This document shows positions 26,643 through 35,184 of a stretch of DNA of 44,456 bases, one piece after another (the first letter of the stretch is position 1; each line of letters begins with the position of its first letter). The position numbers and the translations under genes were made by a program. A model generated the notes under the pieces. It was not told where the DNA came from. It saw nothing but the letters and a program-made list of their open reading frames with translations, and did not search any database. Source of the DNA: Chrysochromulina tobinii (taxonomy: Eukaryota > Haptophyta > Prymnesiales > Chrysochromulinaceae); assembly GCA_001275005.1 (NCBI GenBank), contig JWZX01002158.1, positions 1 to 44,456 of the forward strand, read 5' to 3'.

Positions 26643-29321
26643 CTATGCCGCCGGCTCCGCCGCCGCTGGTTCCGCGGCATGTTCCGCGGTCTCCTCGCAC
26701 ATCTCTGGCGCCGTCACCTCCGGTGCGGGCGCCTCCCAAGCTACCTCTGGCTGAGGCTCTGCCGATCGTGAGAGTGCTTCTTCCGAAGGGGCCTCTGCGG
26801 CAGGTGCAGCTGCCGCCCCCGCGACGCAGGCCGATTTGGCGCGCAAGACGCCCCGCGCTGTCGACGTCGCCTCCTCGGCGGGTGCGAGGGCCGGCCGAGC
26901 TTGCTGGTTCAGCAGTAGGCGCAGCGGCGGTCGCGAGCTGTGGGGAGCTTCCGACGCGCCTCCCTCCGCCTGCGCCTCCACCGCCGGCTGCCCCGCTGCC
27001 TCCGCCCCCTCCGCCGCGCCACCCCCCTGCGCAAGATTGAGCAGCGCCTCAGTATCCTCCGGCCCAATGGCGGGCCCGCCGAGCCAGAGCTGCTCGAGGG
27101 GGGCGCCGTGGCGGCGCGCAGCCTCCACGAGTGCGGATGCGCCAGATGGTCTGAGCAACGAGCCGTGATCGAGCCACAGCTTGCACAGCGATGATCGCGG
27201 ATGCCCCGCCGCCGCCGCGCCGCCCCGTCCGCTCGCCAGCGCGGCTGCCTCGTCCGCCTCTGAACGGTCAAAGAGCGCGCCCGCGATCACGGCAGCGCCC
27301 GCGTCGGTGAGCGCACTGCCGCCCATCCAAAGCTCCGCAATCGGGCACTCGGGGGTCACAATCGCCGCGGCGAGGCCCGAGGCGGACCTGTCGTCGAGCC
27401 CCGTGTTCTCCAGCCGCAATTGGCGCATGCTCCGGCTGCAGCACAGCGCATCAGCCACCGCCGCGGCGCCCGACGCACCGAGCGTGTTGCCGCCGAGCCA
27501 CAGGCTTGTCAGCCCGCACCGCGGCGAGCGCAGCGCTTGGGCAAGCGCCGCCGCCGCATTCGTGCCAAGCTCATTGCTCTGCAGCTGCAACGAGCGCAGC
27601 GGCAGCCAAGCTGCACCCTCGTCGCTCGATGCCGCCGGCGCGTCGTCCGTCGACTGAAGGCCCCCGATCGCCTCGGCAATCGCCACGCCGCCTGCCTCGC
27701 CCACCTCACTGAAGCCGAGATGGAGGGTGTGAAGCTTGCAGCCGGGCGAGCGCAGCGCACGTGCGAGCGCCACCCCGCCCCCGTCGCCGAGGTTGTTGCC
27801 CCCCAGCTTGAGCTCGAGCAGCCCCGACAGCTTGCCGCCCTCGCCGAGCGCGTTCGCGAGCGCGGCCGCCGAGGGCGCACCGAGGCCGTTGTTGGCAAGC
27901 CCAAGGGCGTCGAGCGTCGCGCCCACTTCTGGGGAGAGGGTGTGCAGCAGGCTCGCGACGCCCGTGTCGGAGAGCATGTTGCCGGAGAGGACGAGGCGAC
28001 GCACGGGGCGTGCCGTCGTCCCACGAGCGCTAGATAGGAGCGCGCCGAGCATTGCGCCACCCTCGGAGGTAATCTCATTATCATGCAGCCAGAGAGTGCC
28101 GGGTGCCTTGGCAGCCATCGCCGCGGAGAGATCGCCTGCCGCCTCAAGCATGGTGCTCGTCAAGTCGCGCCGCGACCAGTCCAGCACCGGCAGGGTGCTC
28201 GCCGCCGCGCCACCGCCAGCGCTGCCGCCCGTGGAGGCGCGTTTTGTTCGGGAGGCGGCGGTGGCGGCGGCGGCGGCGGCGGCGGAGGCGGCGCATGTGG
28301 AGCGTCGTGGCGGCACGCCGTTCGTGGAGGCCCACGGATGCGACTGCGCCCACGTCATGCCGGCACGTTGCTCGGGATGTGCGTACGGTGGCGGCGGCGG
28401 GCGGGCGGCGGACGGGCTTGCGAGGTGTGGCGAGGGGCGGTTGGGGGATGGCTGTGCGGCGGCCGCGGGCGGTTCCGGCGAGCTTGTCGCTTCAACGGCC
28501 GCCGTGTCTGCTTCGTCGGCCGCCGCGGCCATCTCGGCAGCCGCCTCGGCAGCGGCTGCTCGTTGAGAAGCGATGCAGGCCGCAAAGGCAGCCGCGTCAG
28601 CGGAGCGCCATGCCGCCTCCGCCGCCTCCGCCGCCTCCGCCGCCGCCGCCGCCGCCTCCGACTCCGCCTCGGCCGCCTCGGCCGCCGCCGCCACCCCCAT
28701 GCCCACCGTCGCATCGGCCGCGGCCGAGCCGGCGGCCGCGGCCGCAGTGGCAGAGTTAGTCGCCCCCGTGCGTGCCTCCGTGGCTATCTTGGCCGCCCGC
28801 ACCGATGCCTCCGACGCTGGAGACGACTCCGCAACCGGGTGCCCGTCGATCGCCTCGGCCGCGGCCGCGGCGTCGGCCGCGCTCGCCGCCGCCATCTCGG
28901 CCGCCCCTTTGGCCATCGCCGCCTCGGCTGCGGCCTGTTTGGACGCTGCGCTCGCCAAGACGACTTCCGAGAGTGCCTCCTCCGCCTCCGCGCTCGCCTC
29001 AGGATCGTACGCCGCTTCCGCCGCCGCCGCCGCCGCCGCCGCCGCCTCCACTCTCTGCGCCTCCGCCCGGCCGGCCGCCAACGTCGCTGCCTCTGCAGCA
29101 GCGGCGGCGGTCAGTGCGGCCGCAGATGCAGCCGCTACGGCAGCGCTCGTCTCCTTGCCTTCCCCGGCCGCTCGCCCATTACTCTTACCATTGCTCAGGG
29201 CCGCGTGCGTCTTGCGGATGGCTCCCTCGGTCTGCGTGGCTGCACCCGCCGCTTTCGCCTCCGCATATTCTGCAGCCTCCGCCGCGAGGTCATCGGTGGT
29301 GAGCCCAAGGCCATCACCCAT
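26643..29321 (-). CDS. leucine-rich repeat protein (RNase-inhibitor type) with Ala-rich helical N-terminus
   Basis: 892 aa. Residues about 45-300 are dominated by Ala with Glu and Lys, predicting a long helix or coiled coil. A Pro-rich linker (about 305-345) follows. Residues about 375-770 hold RI-type LRRs with the LxLxxNxLgdxGaxaLaxaL pattern: RRLVLSGNMLSDTGVASLL, LGLANNGLGAPSAAALANAL, LKLGGNNLGDGGGVALARAL, LQLQSNELGTNAAAALAQAL, LWLGGNTLGASGAAAVADAL. These form a curved protein-binding scaffold as in NLRC3 and RanGAP. There is no NACHT, kinase or membrane segment, so it is a stand-alone adaptor of unknown partner. The C-terminal 120 residues are Ala/Glu/Pro-rich. The frame is intact; start MGDGLGLTTDD. 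Confidence 0.8.
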   Translation of the reverse strand: MGDGLGLTTDDLAAEAAEYAEAKAAGAATQTEGAIRKTHAALSNGKSNGRAAGEGKETSAAVAAASAAALTAAAAAEAATLAAGRAEAQRVEAAAAAAAAAEAAYDPEASAEAEEALSEVVLASAASKQAAAEAAMAKGAAEMAAASAADAAAAAEAIDGHPVAESSPASEASVRAAKIATEARTGATNSATAAAAAGSAAADATVGMGVAAAAEAAEAESEAAAAAAEAAEAAEAAWRSADAAAFAACIASQRAAAAEAAAEMAAAADEADTAAVEATSSPEPPAAAAQPSPNRPSPHLASPSAARPPPPPYAHPEQRAGMTWAQSHPWASTNGVPPRRSTCAASAAAAAAATAASRTKRASTGGSAGGGAAASTLPVLDWSRRDLTSTMLEAAGDLSAAMAAKAPGTLWLHDNEITSEGGAMLGALLSSARGTTARPVRRLVLSGNMLSDTGVASLLHTLSPEVGATLDALGLANNGLGAPSAAALANALGEGGKLSGLLELKLGGNNLGDGGGVALARALRSPGCKLHTLHLGFSEVGEAGGVAIAEAIGGLQSTDDAPAASSDEGAAWLPLRSLQLQSNELGTNAAAALAQALRSPRCGLTSLWLGGNTLGASGAAAVADALCCSRSMRQLRLENTGLDDRSASGLAAAIVTPECPIAELWMGGSALTDAGAAVIAGALFDRSEADEAAALASGRGGAAAAGHPRSSLCKLWLDHGSLLRPSGASALVEAARRHGAPLEQLWLGGPAIGPEDTEALLNLAQGGGAAEGAEAAGQPAVEAQAEGGASEAPHSSRPPLRLLLNQQARPALAPAEEATSTARGVLRAKSACVAGAAAAPAAEAPSEEALSRSAEPQPEVAWEAPAPEVTAPEMCEETAEHAAEPAAAEPAA

Positions 29322-29736
29322 CCCGCGACGGTTGCTCTTCCCTCAAGGCGAGCACGTGAAATCTGAAGCAGTTCACACCTAAAAAAGTCAGTCAGAAATG
29401 TGGTGCAAACCCAAATCCGAAGGGCATGCTGAAGGGTCGATCCGGCAGGCACCACAGCGCTAGACCTGAGCACACGATCACACGATCGCAGACTCTATCG
29501 ATACCCATAGTTACCGTACTAATACACCGTTGGTACTTCTACTTGTTAACTTGACACCGGTGTGCACTGTTGCTTGAGCAGAATCCTCTGGGACTGCCGA
29601 CTGGGTCGGAAGCGAAGCTCAGGGAGCCATGCTCCTTGCTCGGAACTCTACCTCTCTCCAAGATGCAGGAACAGTCCTGTATGTACTCATAATGAAGCGT
29701 CGGTAGGTCGTCTGATCTCTCTCTTTCCCTACTCGC
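29322..29736. other. intergenic region upstream of LRR gene
   Basis: No gene seen in 415 bases. GTTCACAC at 29371-29378, about 50 bases upstream of the LRR start, is followed by an A6 run. A short direct repeat (ACACGATC twice) lies at about 29473-29488. The rest probably holds the 3' UTR of the RCC1-type gene. Confidence 0.5.
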
Positions 29737-31076
29737 TCACGACTGCCACCGCGCAGCGGCGGCGGCCATGGCCGCCTCCGCGGCCGCCGCTGCAACCTCC
29801 TCCTCCCGGAGTGCGCGCTCAACGAAGTCGAAGTCGGCGCCCGCCTCGAGCGCCGCCAGCCCAGCGGAGAGCGCATCTGCCAGAGACTTTGGCTCCGCAT
29901 CCGCTCCCACGGCCTTGCCGGCGCGATCGTCGCTGTCGTCTGCGCCGAGGGTATGTGCGCCGAGGGGGCTGCGGGCAGAGAGGGTGCCTTCGCGCGTCCG
30001 CAGCCCGAATGGATGCTCATGCGTCGGCGCGGGTGGCGGCAGCGCTGGCGACTGGGCGGGTGGCGGCGGCGCTGGCGCGTTCAAGTTTGCGTTCGCATTG
30101 GAAGGCGAGAGCGGCGTCGTGCGGGAAGGCGAGCGAGAGGGTTCGGCCTTGTACGGGTTGGCGAGTCGGGATGGGGAGGTCCAGCCGACCGGAGCGGGGC
30201 AGAAAGCCTGGCTTGAGGCAGGCATGAACCGAGGATTTCTGAGCACCCCATCGGCCACAGCCGCCGCGCACGCTTCGTCTGCCGCGAAAGAAACGGCCGC
30301 GCCGTGATGGGCGGCCGCGGCGCGTGCGGAGACGACGCGGCGCGAGGGTGATTGGAGGCGGCGGACGGAGGCAGAGAGGGCTGCACAGTGCTGCGCGGCG
30401 CGAAGCTCATCCTCAGCTGCCGCGGCGGCCGACGCAGACCGGCTAGGTGTGGCGGGAGCCCCGACAGGGGTGAAGGTGACACGCCGGCAGGGTGAGGCTC
30501 CCGAGGGCGGCGGGGGTACGCGTGGCGAGGCTTGGGGCTGTGCGGTGACGCGGGGGGAGGGGATGGCGGATGTGAGGCTGGATCGACCGGAGGTGGCAAG
30601 CCGCGGCGAGGCGAGCCGAGCGAACGACTCATCGCGGCGTCGCTCGCGCACCAATGCCTCCTCGGCCTGCAGCTTTGCGCATGAGGGAGGGGGAGGCTCC
30701 GCCTGCGCCGCCCACGCCCGCTCAACCTCGGCCATAGCCGCAGCGAGGGCGTCGGCCGTGGCGTCGCCCTCGGCCGCCTCGCGCACCTCCGCCTCCGCCG
30801 CCGACCCCTTCGCCGCCGCCTCTCTCGCCATCTCGACTGCCGCCTCGCCCGAAGCCCACGCAATGTTTGAAGGGGCGGGGCCAGTGTAGCGACCGGGGAC
30901 AACGGGTTCGCCGGCGGCCGGCGTGCGAGGACGCACAGCGTGCCGAGCGGCGCCACCCGGCGTTTCTCGACGTATCGTAGGCGGAAGCGCGCCACCGTGG
31001 ATGTGCAGCACGCTACCCGGCTCACCGCGCCGCTTGGCGTGGATGTACGCGGGGTGCACGCACGATGGAACTGGAG

Positions 31077-31114
<38 letters not shown>

Positions 31115-32192
31115 GACGGCGGCTCGGACGCTGCTGGTGGCGGTGGCGGTGCCGACGCTGCCACCATCTGTAGCGTGGGCTGGCGGAGGAGTTGGTCGCG
31201 CTGCGAGGAAGTGAGGTGCTGTTGGCGCGCCTTGGCAGCGGCGGCCCCTCCACGTGGGGTGGCTGGTGCAGGCGCGGGTCGGCGGCGGCGCGGCGGCCCT
31301 TCGTAAGTAGGAGTGGGGGCGGGGACGGCGCCCCAGCGCGCGAGGGCGGTCGCCTTGGCCGCGACGGCCCACTTGAGCGCCGCTTGGCAGAGGGCGGCGC
31401 TCAGGGAGCGGTGGAGGAGGAGGACGCGCGTGTGACGAAGCTGACCGAGGACAACTGCATGCGCCTTGGCTTGCTGCTCGAGCTGCTTCTCATGCGCTCG
31501 CGACTGCAGATCCCTCGCCCGCTCGGCCGCGCGCACCGCCTCCTCTGCCTGTGCCTTGGCGAGACGCATCTGCGCCTCTTTGGCGCCCGCACCCACGAGG
31601 GCACCCACGTGAGAGGCCGAGGGTGGGGCGGCCGGGCTCTCGGCGCGTGTCCGCGGCGTCATCATCACGCCAGAGAGGGACGCCGTAGGCGGGCGCAGAC
31701 CACGCGGCGCGGTGGGCGGTGGCGGCCGTTCGCCCGCCGCGCTTGCGAGCGCGCGGCTGGCGCGCACGTTCATGACGGCGGCCGCACGGCGCCAGGCCTC
31801 AAACGCACGCCAGCGCGGCATCCGCAGCAATGGCAAGACAAGGCAATGGCGCATAGCGACGATGCGAAGGGTGGCGAGACGGCGGGCGGCGAGGGCTCCG
31901 GCCTGGGCGGCCGCGGCGCCCGCCTTCTCAATCTCAGACTGAATGGACGCCTGCTTTGCGGCCGCGCGGGCCGCCACACGCGCCGGATTGCCTTCGGTCG
32001 CTTTGCGCTCGCTCGCAGCGCGTTGTCGTTCCTCGAGCCGAGCCTGCTGAGCTGCCCGTTCGGCGGCCGCTTCTGTCATCCTTAGCTTCTGACGCATCGC
32101 TGCCGCCTCAGCGCGTGCGCCGTGCAGCTCACGTTGCAGCTTGCTCAGCAGCAGCTGCTGCTCGCCACTCAGCGCCGGCGCCGGCTCAGGCG
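29737..32192 (-). CDS. C-terminal coding segment of the RCC1-type gene (or a separate coiled-coil gene)
   Basis: This segment is open to 32433. It starts sensibly at about 32190 with a coiled coil (SGEQQLLLSKLQRELHGARAE, MRQKLRMTEAAAERAAQQAR). It then has two Trp/Arg-containing helices (RWRAFEAWRRAAAVMNVRASR and ALKWAVAAKATALARW) that faintly recall Sfi1-like or calmodulin-binding helices. Next come another coiled coil (KEAQMRLAKAQAEEAVRAA), a poly-Pro tract encoded by a GGC/GGT run at about 31076-31115, and a Ser/Pro-rich tail with SPSR motifs. The stop is at 29737, after helical DFVERALREEEVAA. I favour its being exon 2 of the RCC1-type gene; a stand-alone gene starting at 32433 is the alternative. 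Confidence 0.55.
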
Positions 32193-33636
32193 CTGCCGCG
32201 GACGGGGCGGAGGACGGCTCGGGCGGGCGGGGCGGACGGAGCGGCGGCGGCGGAGTCGACCGATATCGTCGACGGCGGCGACGTCGTCTTTGTCGGCGGT
32301 GCGGGAGCACCCTCCATCGCCCCGTCCTCCCCGGCATCGACACCCCAGGCACCGGCCCTCTCAACCTCAGCCCCCCTATCCGCAGCGCCCGCCGCAACGT
32401 GCGCCTCGGGCTCGCCCCCGGTGCCCTGAGCACCGTTGACGAGCGCCCGCCGTCTCGCTTGCTTCACATCCTCATCGTGTGAATGCCACGAGCGTAGCCC
32501 ACTCGCTGCCTCGCCGCATGCTGCGTATACGCGAGGGAAGGCCGCCGATGCCAGCGCGCCCTCGGCCGATGATGCCGATCGGGGCGTTGGCGGCGCCGCT
32601 CGCGCTTGCCTCGGGGGTGAAGAGGCCGCGCTGGGATTCCAGCCCATCACGCAGTCCCCGAGCAATTGAGACGCAGACACCACGTCCAAGGCGGCCACAA
32701 TGCCGTCGCCCTTGGCGGCGTCGGCTGAGTGATGCCTCGTTGGCGACGGCGGCGGAGAGCGAGAGAGTGCAGCGGCAGCAGCGGTGATGGCGGCAGCGGC
32801 ACGCGCCTTCGTGGCAGGCGACGATGGCCGTGGGATGTCGATGGCCGTGATGGCGACGGCCGCAGAGGCCGCAGCGGCGGTGGCGTGGATGGGGTGGGTG
32901 GTGGGCTTGGCAAGTGCGCATGATGCGAGGGACTTGCGCCGCTCCTCCTCCCATCGCCTCTGCGCACGCATGTTCACCTCGAGAGCCTCGGCCTTTGCTG
33001 CCTCAGCCTTGGTCGCTTCCGCTTCCGCCCTCGCCCTCGCCTCCTCCTCCACCTCTCGGCGCGCATTCGCCTTAGCTTGCTCCACTGCAAGCGCCTGCTG
33101 GGCGCGCCGTCGCGAGGCCGCCTCCGCCTGCAATCGATCCTCGAGAGCTCTCTCGAGCAACTCGCTCTCCCGGCGCCGCGTCGCCTCGGCCGCTGCCTCA
33201 ATCTCCCTCGCCCGCGGCGCCGCCACCCACGTTCCCGCTGCCTGCGCCCCGCTTCCCGCTGCCTGCGCCCAGGCCGCCACTGGCGGCGGCGCGGCCGACG
33301 GTGGCGGCGGCGGCGGCACGGCCGGTGGCGACGGGGCGGTCGGTGGCGGCGGGGCGGTCGGTGGCGGCGGGGCGGTCGGTGGGCGCCCCTGCTGCGGGTA
33401 GGAAGGCAGCGTATCTGGCGGCGTTGGCGGCAGCGGCATGGGCATCTGCGTGCTCACACCAACGGACTGAAGTGCGACGGCCAAAGCCGCGGTCGAGAAG
33501 CCACCACACGCGACGCTAGTAAAGGCCATGCCGCGCGGCGGCGCGAGGCTCGTGATCGATGGGAGTGAAGCGCCGTCGGGGTCGCCGGCGGTTCCGAGGC
33601 GCGGCGTAGTCAGGCCGGCGGCAGCCGCGGCGTTCG

Positions 33637-33668
<32 letters not shown>

Positions 33669-34667
33669 GTGGCTGATGCGGCCCACGTGAGAACCCTCCC
33701 ATCCGCCGTCAGGCAGGCAACGTGATGGAAGCCGCATGCAATGGTTCGTAGCTCGAGGGCGCTGCCCATCGACAGGGGCAGGTGTAGAGCGCGCGGCCAT
33801 GCGTGCACTGCCTCGCCGCCGCCGCCCGAACCACTCCCACCGTAGTGGCTGCGACCCCACACACATGCCACGAGCCCGCTGGCGCCGAGAGGCTCAGCAA
33901 GCAGTGCCAGCGCAGCCGAGTGCGCCTCACCGCCGCCCGCGGCACTCACCATGCGGAGCGCCACCACGTGTGCCGGCGCCAGGCGATCGGCTCGATCACC
34001 AAATCCGAGTTGGCCGTGCCGCCCACAGCCCCACGCAAATAGACGGCCGTCGGCGAGGGTGGCGAGAGCATGCTTGCCACCAACGGCGATCGCACGTGTG
34101 GCGCCACTTGGCAGCCCCACTCGATGGACTCCTGTGCGAGACGTCTCCCCGCCGCCGCTGCTGCCGCCGCTGTCGGAGAGGTTACCCCAAGCGTACACGT
34201 CGCCGTCGCGGCCGAGGGCGCATGTGGCGTGATGGCCGCACGCTACGCGCGAGGCCGGCTGCTGCGCGAGCGCTCTCACGCGCACGGGCGTCGCGCTCGC
34301 CTCGCCGTGCCCTAGCTGCCCGTCGCGACCCCAGCCCCATGTCCACACAGAGCCGTCTGCGGGTCACGCACGCCGTGTGGTAGAATCCGCATGAGAGGTC
34401 GAGGACGCGATGACCCTGCAGGGCCGCAAGCAGCCGTGGCCGCGGCGCCTCTTCGACGGCGTCGCCCAGGCCGAGCTCGCCGAATGCGCCGCCGCCCCAC
34501 ATGTAGACCTCGCCCGTGGAGGTCACGGCGCCGCCGTGGCAGTTGCCCAGCGCCACGAGCTCGAGCGGTATGCCTGCAAGCGCCTCCACTGCACGTGGCT
34601 CCGAGTGGTCGGCACTACCGTCGGCGTGGCCCAGGCGACCGTCCTTCCCGCGACCCCAGGAGTACAT
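29737..34667 (-). CDS. RCC1-repeat protein with long coiled-coil C-terminal region, frame-broken
   Basis: From MYSWGRGKDGRLGHADG (ATG at 34667) the protein has RCC1 blades: VALGNCHGGAVTSTGEVYMW, DLSCGFYHTACVT, VWTWGWGRDGQLGHGE, VACGHHATCALGRDGDVYAWG, and more to about residue 320. RCC1 propellers act as GTPase exchange factors or as scaffolds. A Pro-rich linker and an Arg/Glu/Ala coiled coil (EATRRRESELLERALEDR) follow. Two breaks occur. At about 34359-34364 one surplus base in a C run (minus strand) breaks the frame between two blades; dropping one base restores an exact blade. At 32193-32310 a 118-nt GT-AG intron would join the C-terminal part. Together these give a whole number of codons (1603 aa). 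It could be a pseudogene or carry a sequence error. Confidence 0.7.
32193..32310 (-). other. proposed intron in RCC1-type gene (118 nt)
   Basis: Donor G|GTGCTCC at 32310 and acceptor GCGGCAG at 32193, both phase 1. They join the frame ending at 32186 (last plausible residues DAGEDGAME) to the frame that continues as PEPAPALSGEQQLLLSKLQ. A C/T-rich tract precedes the acceptor. Without it, the downstream frame would be a separate gene starting with an Arg-rich, non-coding-looking segment at 32433. Confidence 0.5.
34357..34366 (-). other. single-base frame break inside the RCC1 propeller
   Basis: Upstream blades read in one frame to HTACVT, and the next blade (DGSVWTWGWGRDGQLG) begins immediately in another. 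The two are separated by a run of three C on the minus strand (plus GGG at 34361-34363). No intron fits because no blade residues can be spared. An extra C, real or from sequencing, explains it. Confidence 0.75.
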
Positions 34668-35184
34668 ACGCGCCCAGTCCGCCTTGCGGCACCACCGGCA
34701 CCCGCGAATAACCGGTGCGAATTCGACGTGTTCACACCACCGGGTCGAACTTGACCCATTGGCTGTGAACATGCGATTTCACGACGTGCGGCGCCTGATG
34801 TCAGTAATCAGATGTGTGGGCGGCTGGGCCCGCTGCCTCGTGCCTGTGGCCCTTCCTGGCGCCTCGCTGGGGGCTGGGGCCGCGGGCGGGCGACTCCGAC
34901 TGCGGGGTGCGGGCGCGCGGAGCCGCGCGAGCGCGCGGCGGCACGCGGCGCCGGCGGCAGGCTGAAACCGCGGTTTTTGAACACTGTGACACGCCCGAGT
35001 CCTTTTTGTACACCATTTGTCCCCGACTTCGAACCCGACTTTCATCACAGCCGCTGCCACATCCGAGAGTACCGTATGACCCGTATCGCGTATGGCGTGA
35101 CATCCGGCGCGGGCAGGGCCGGCAGACACAAGGAGGACCATCCCCCCGCGAGTTTCCATTTTCCGTTAAGCACGTCTGGACTCC
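34668..35184. other. intergenic region upstream of RCC1-type gene
   Basis: No gene seen in 517 bases. GTTCACA at 34730-34736 and its inverse TGTGAAC at 34764-34770 form an inverted pair 63-103 bases upstream of the proposed RCC1 start. The remainder probably contains the 3' UTR of the antiporter gene. Confidence 0.5.
34730..34770. promoter_or_regulatory. inverted pair of GTTCACA/TGTGAAC heptamers
   Basis: The two heptamers are 7-bp perfect inverted repeats separated by 27 bases, upstream of the RCC1-type gene. They match the heptamer found upstream of SAC3, the phosphatase, the LRR and the aminotransferase genes. Confidence 0.4.

Noticed and set aside
28083-29366. 427-codon plus-strand open frame over the LRR gene
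   Set aside because: Almost entirely Arg/Gly from reading GCC/CGC runs in antisense; a composition artefact.
34779-35159. 126-codon minus-strand open frame between RCC1-type gene and antiporter
   Set aside because: Composition and codon endings resemble non-coding GC-rich DNA; no recognisable family.
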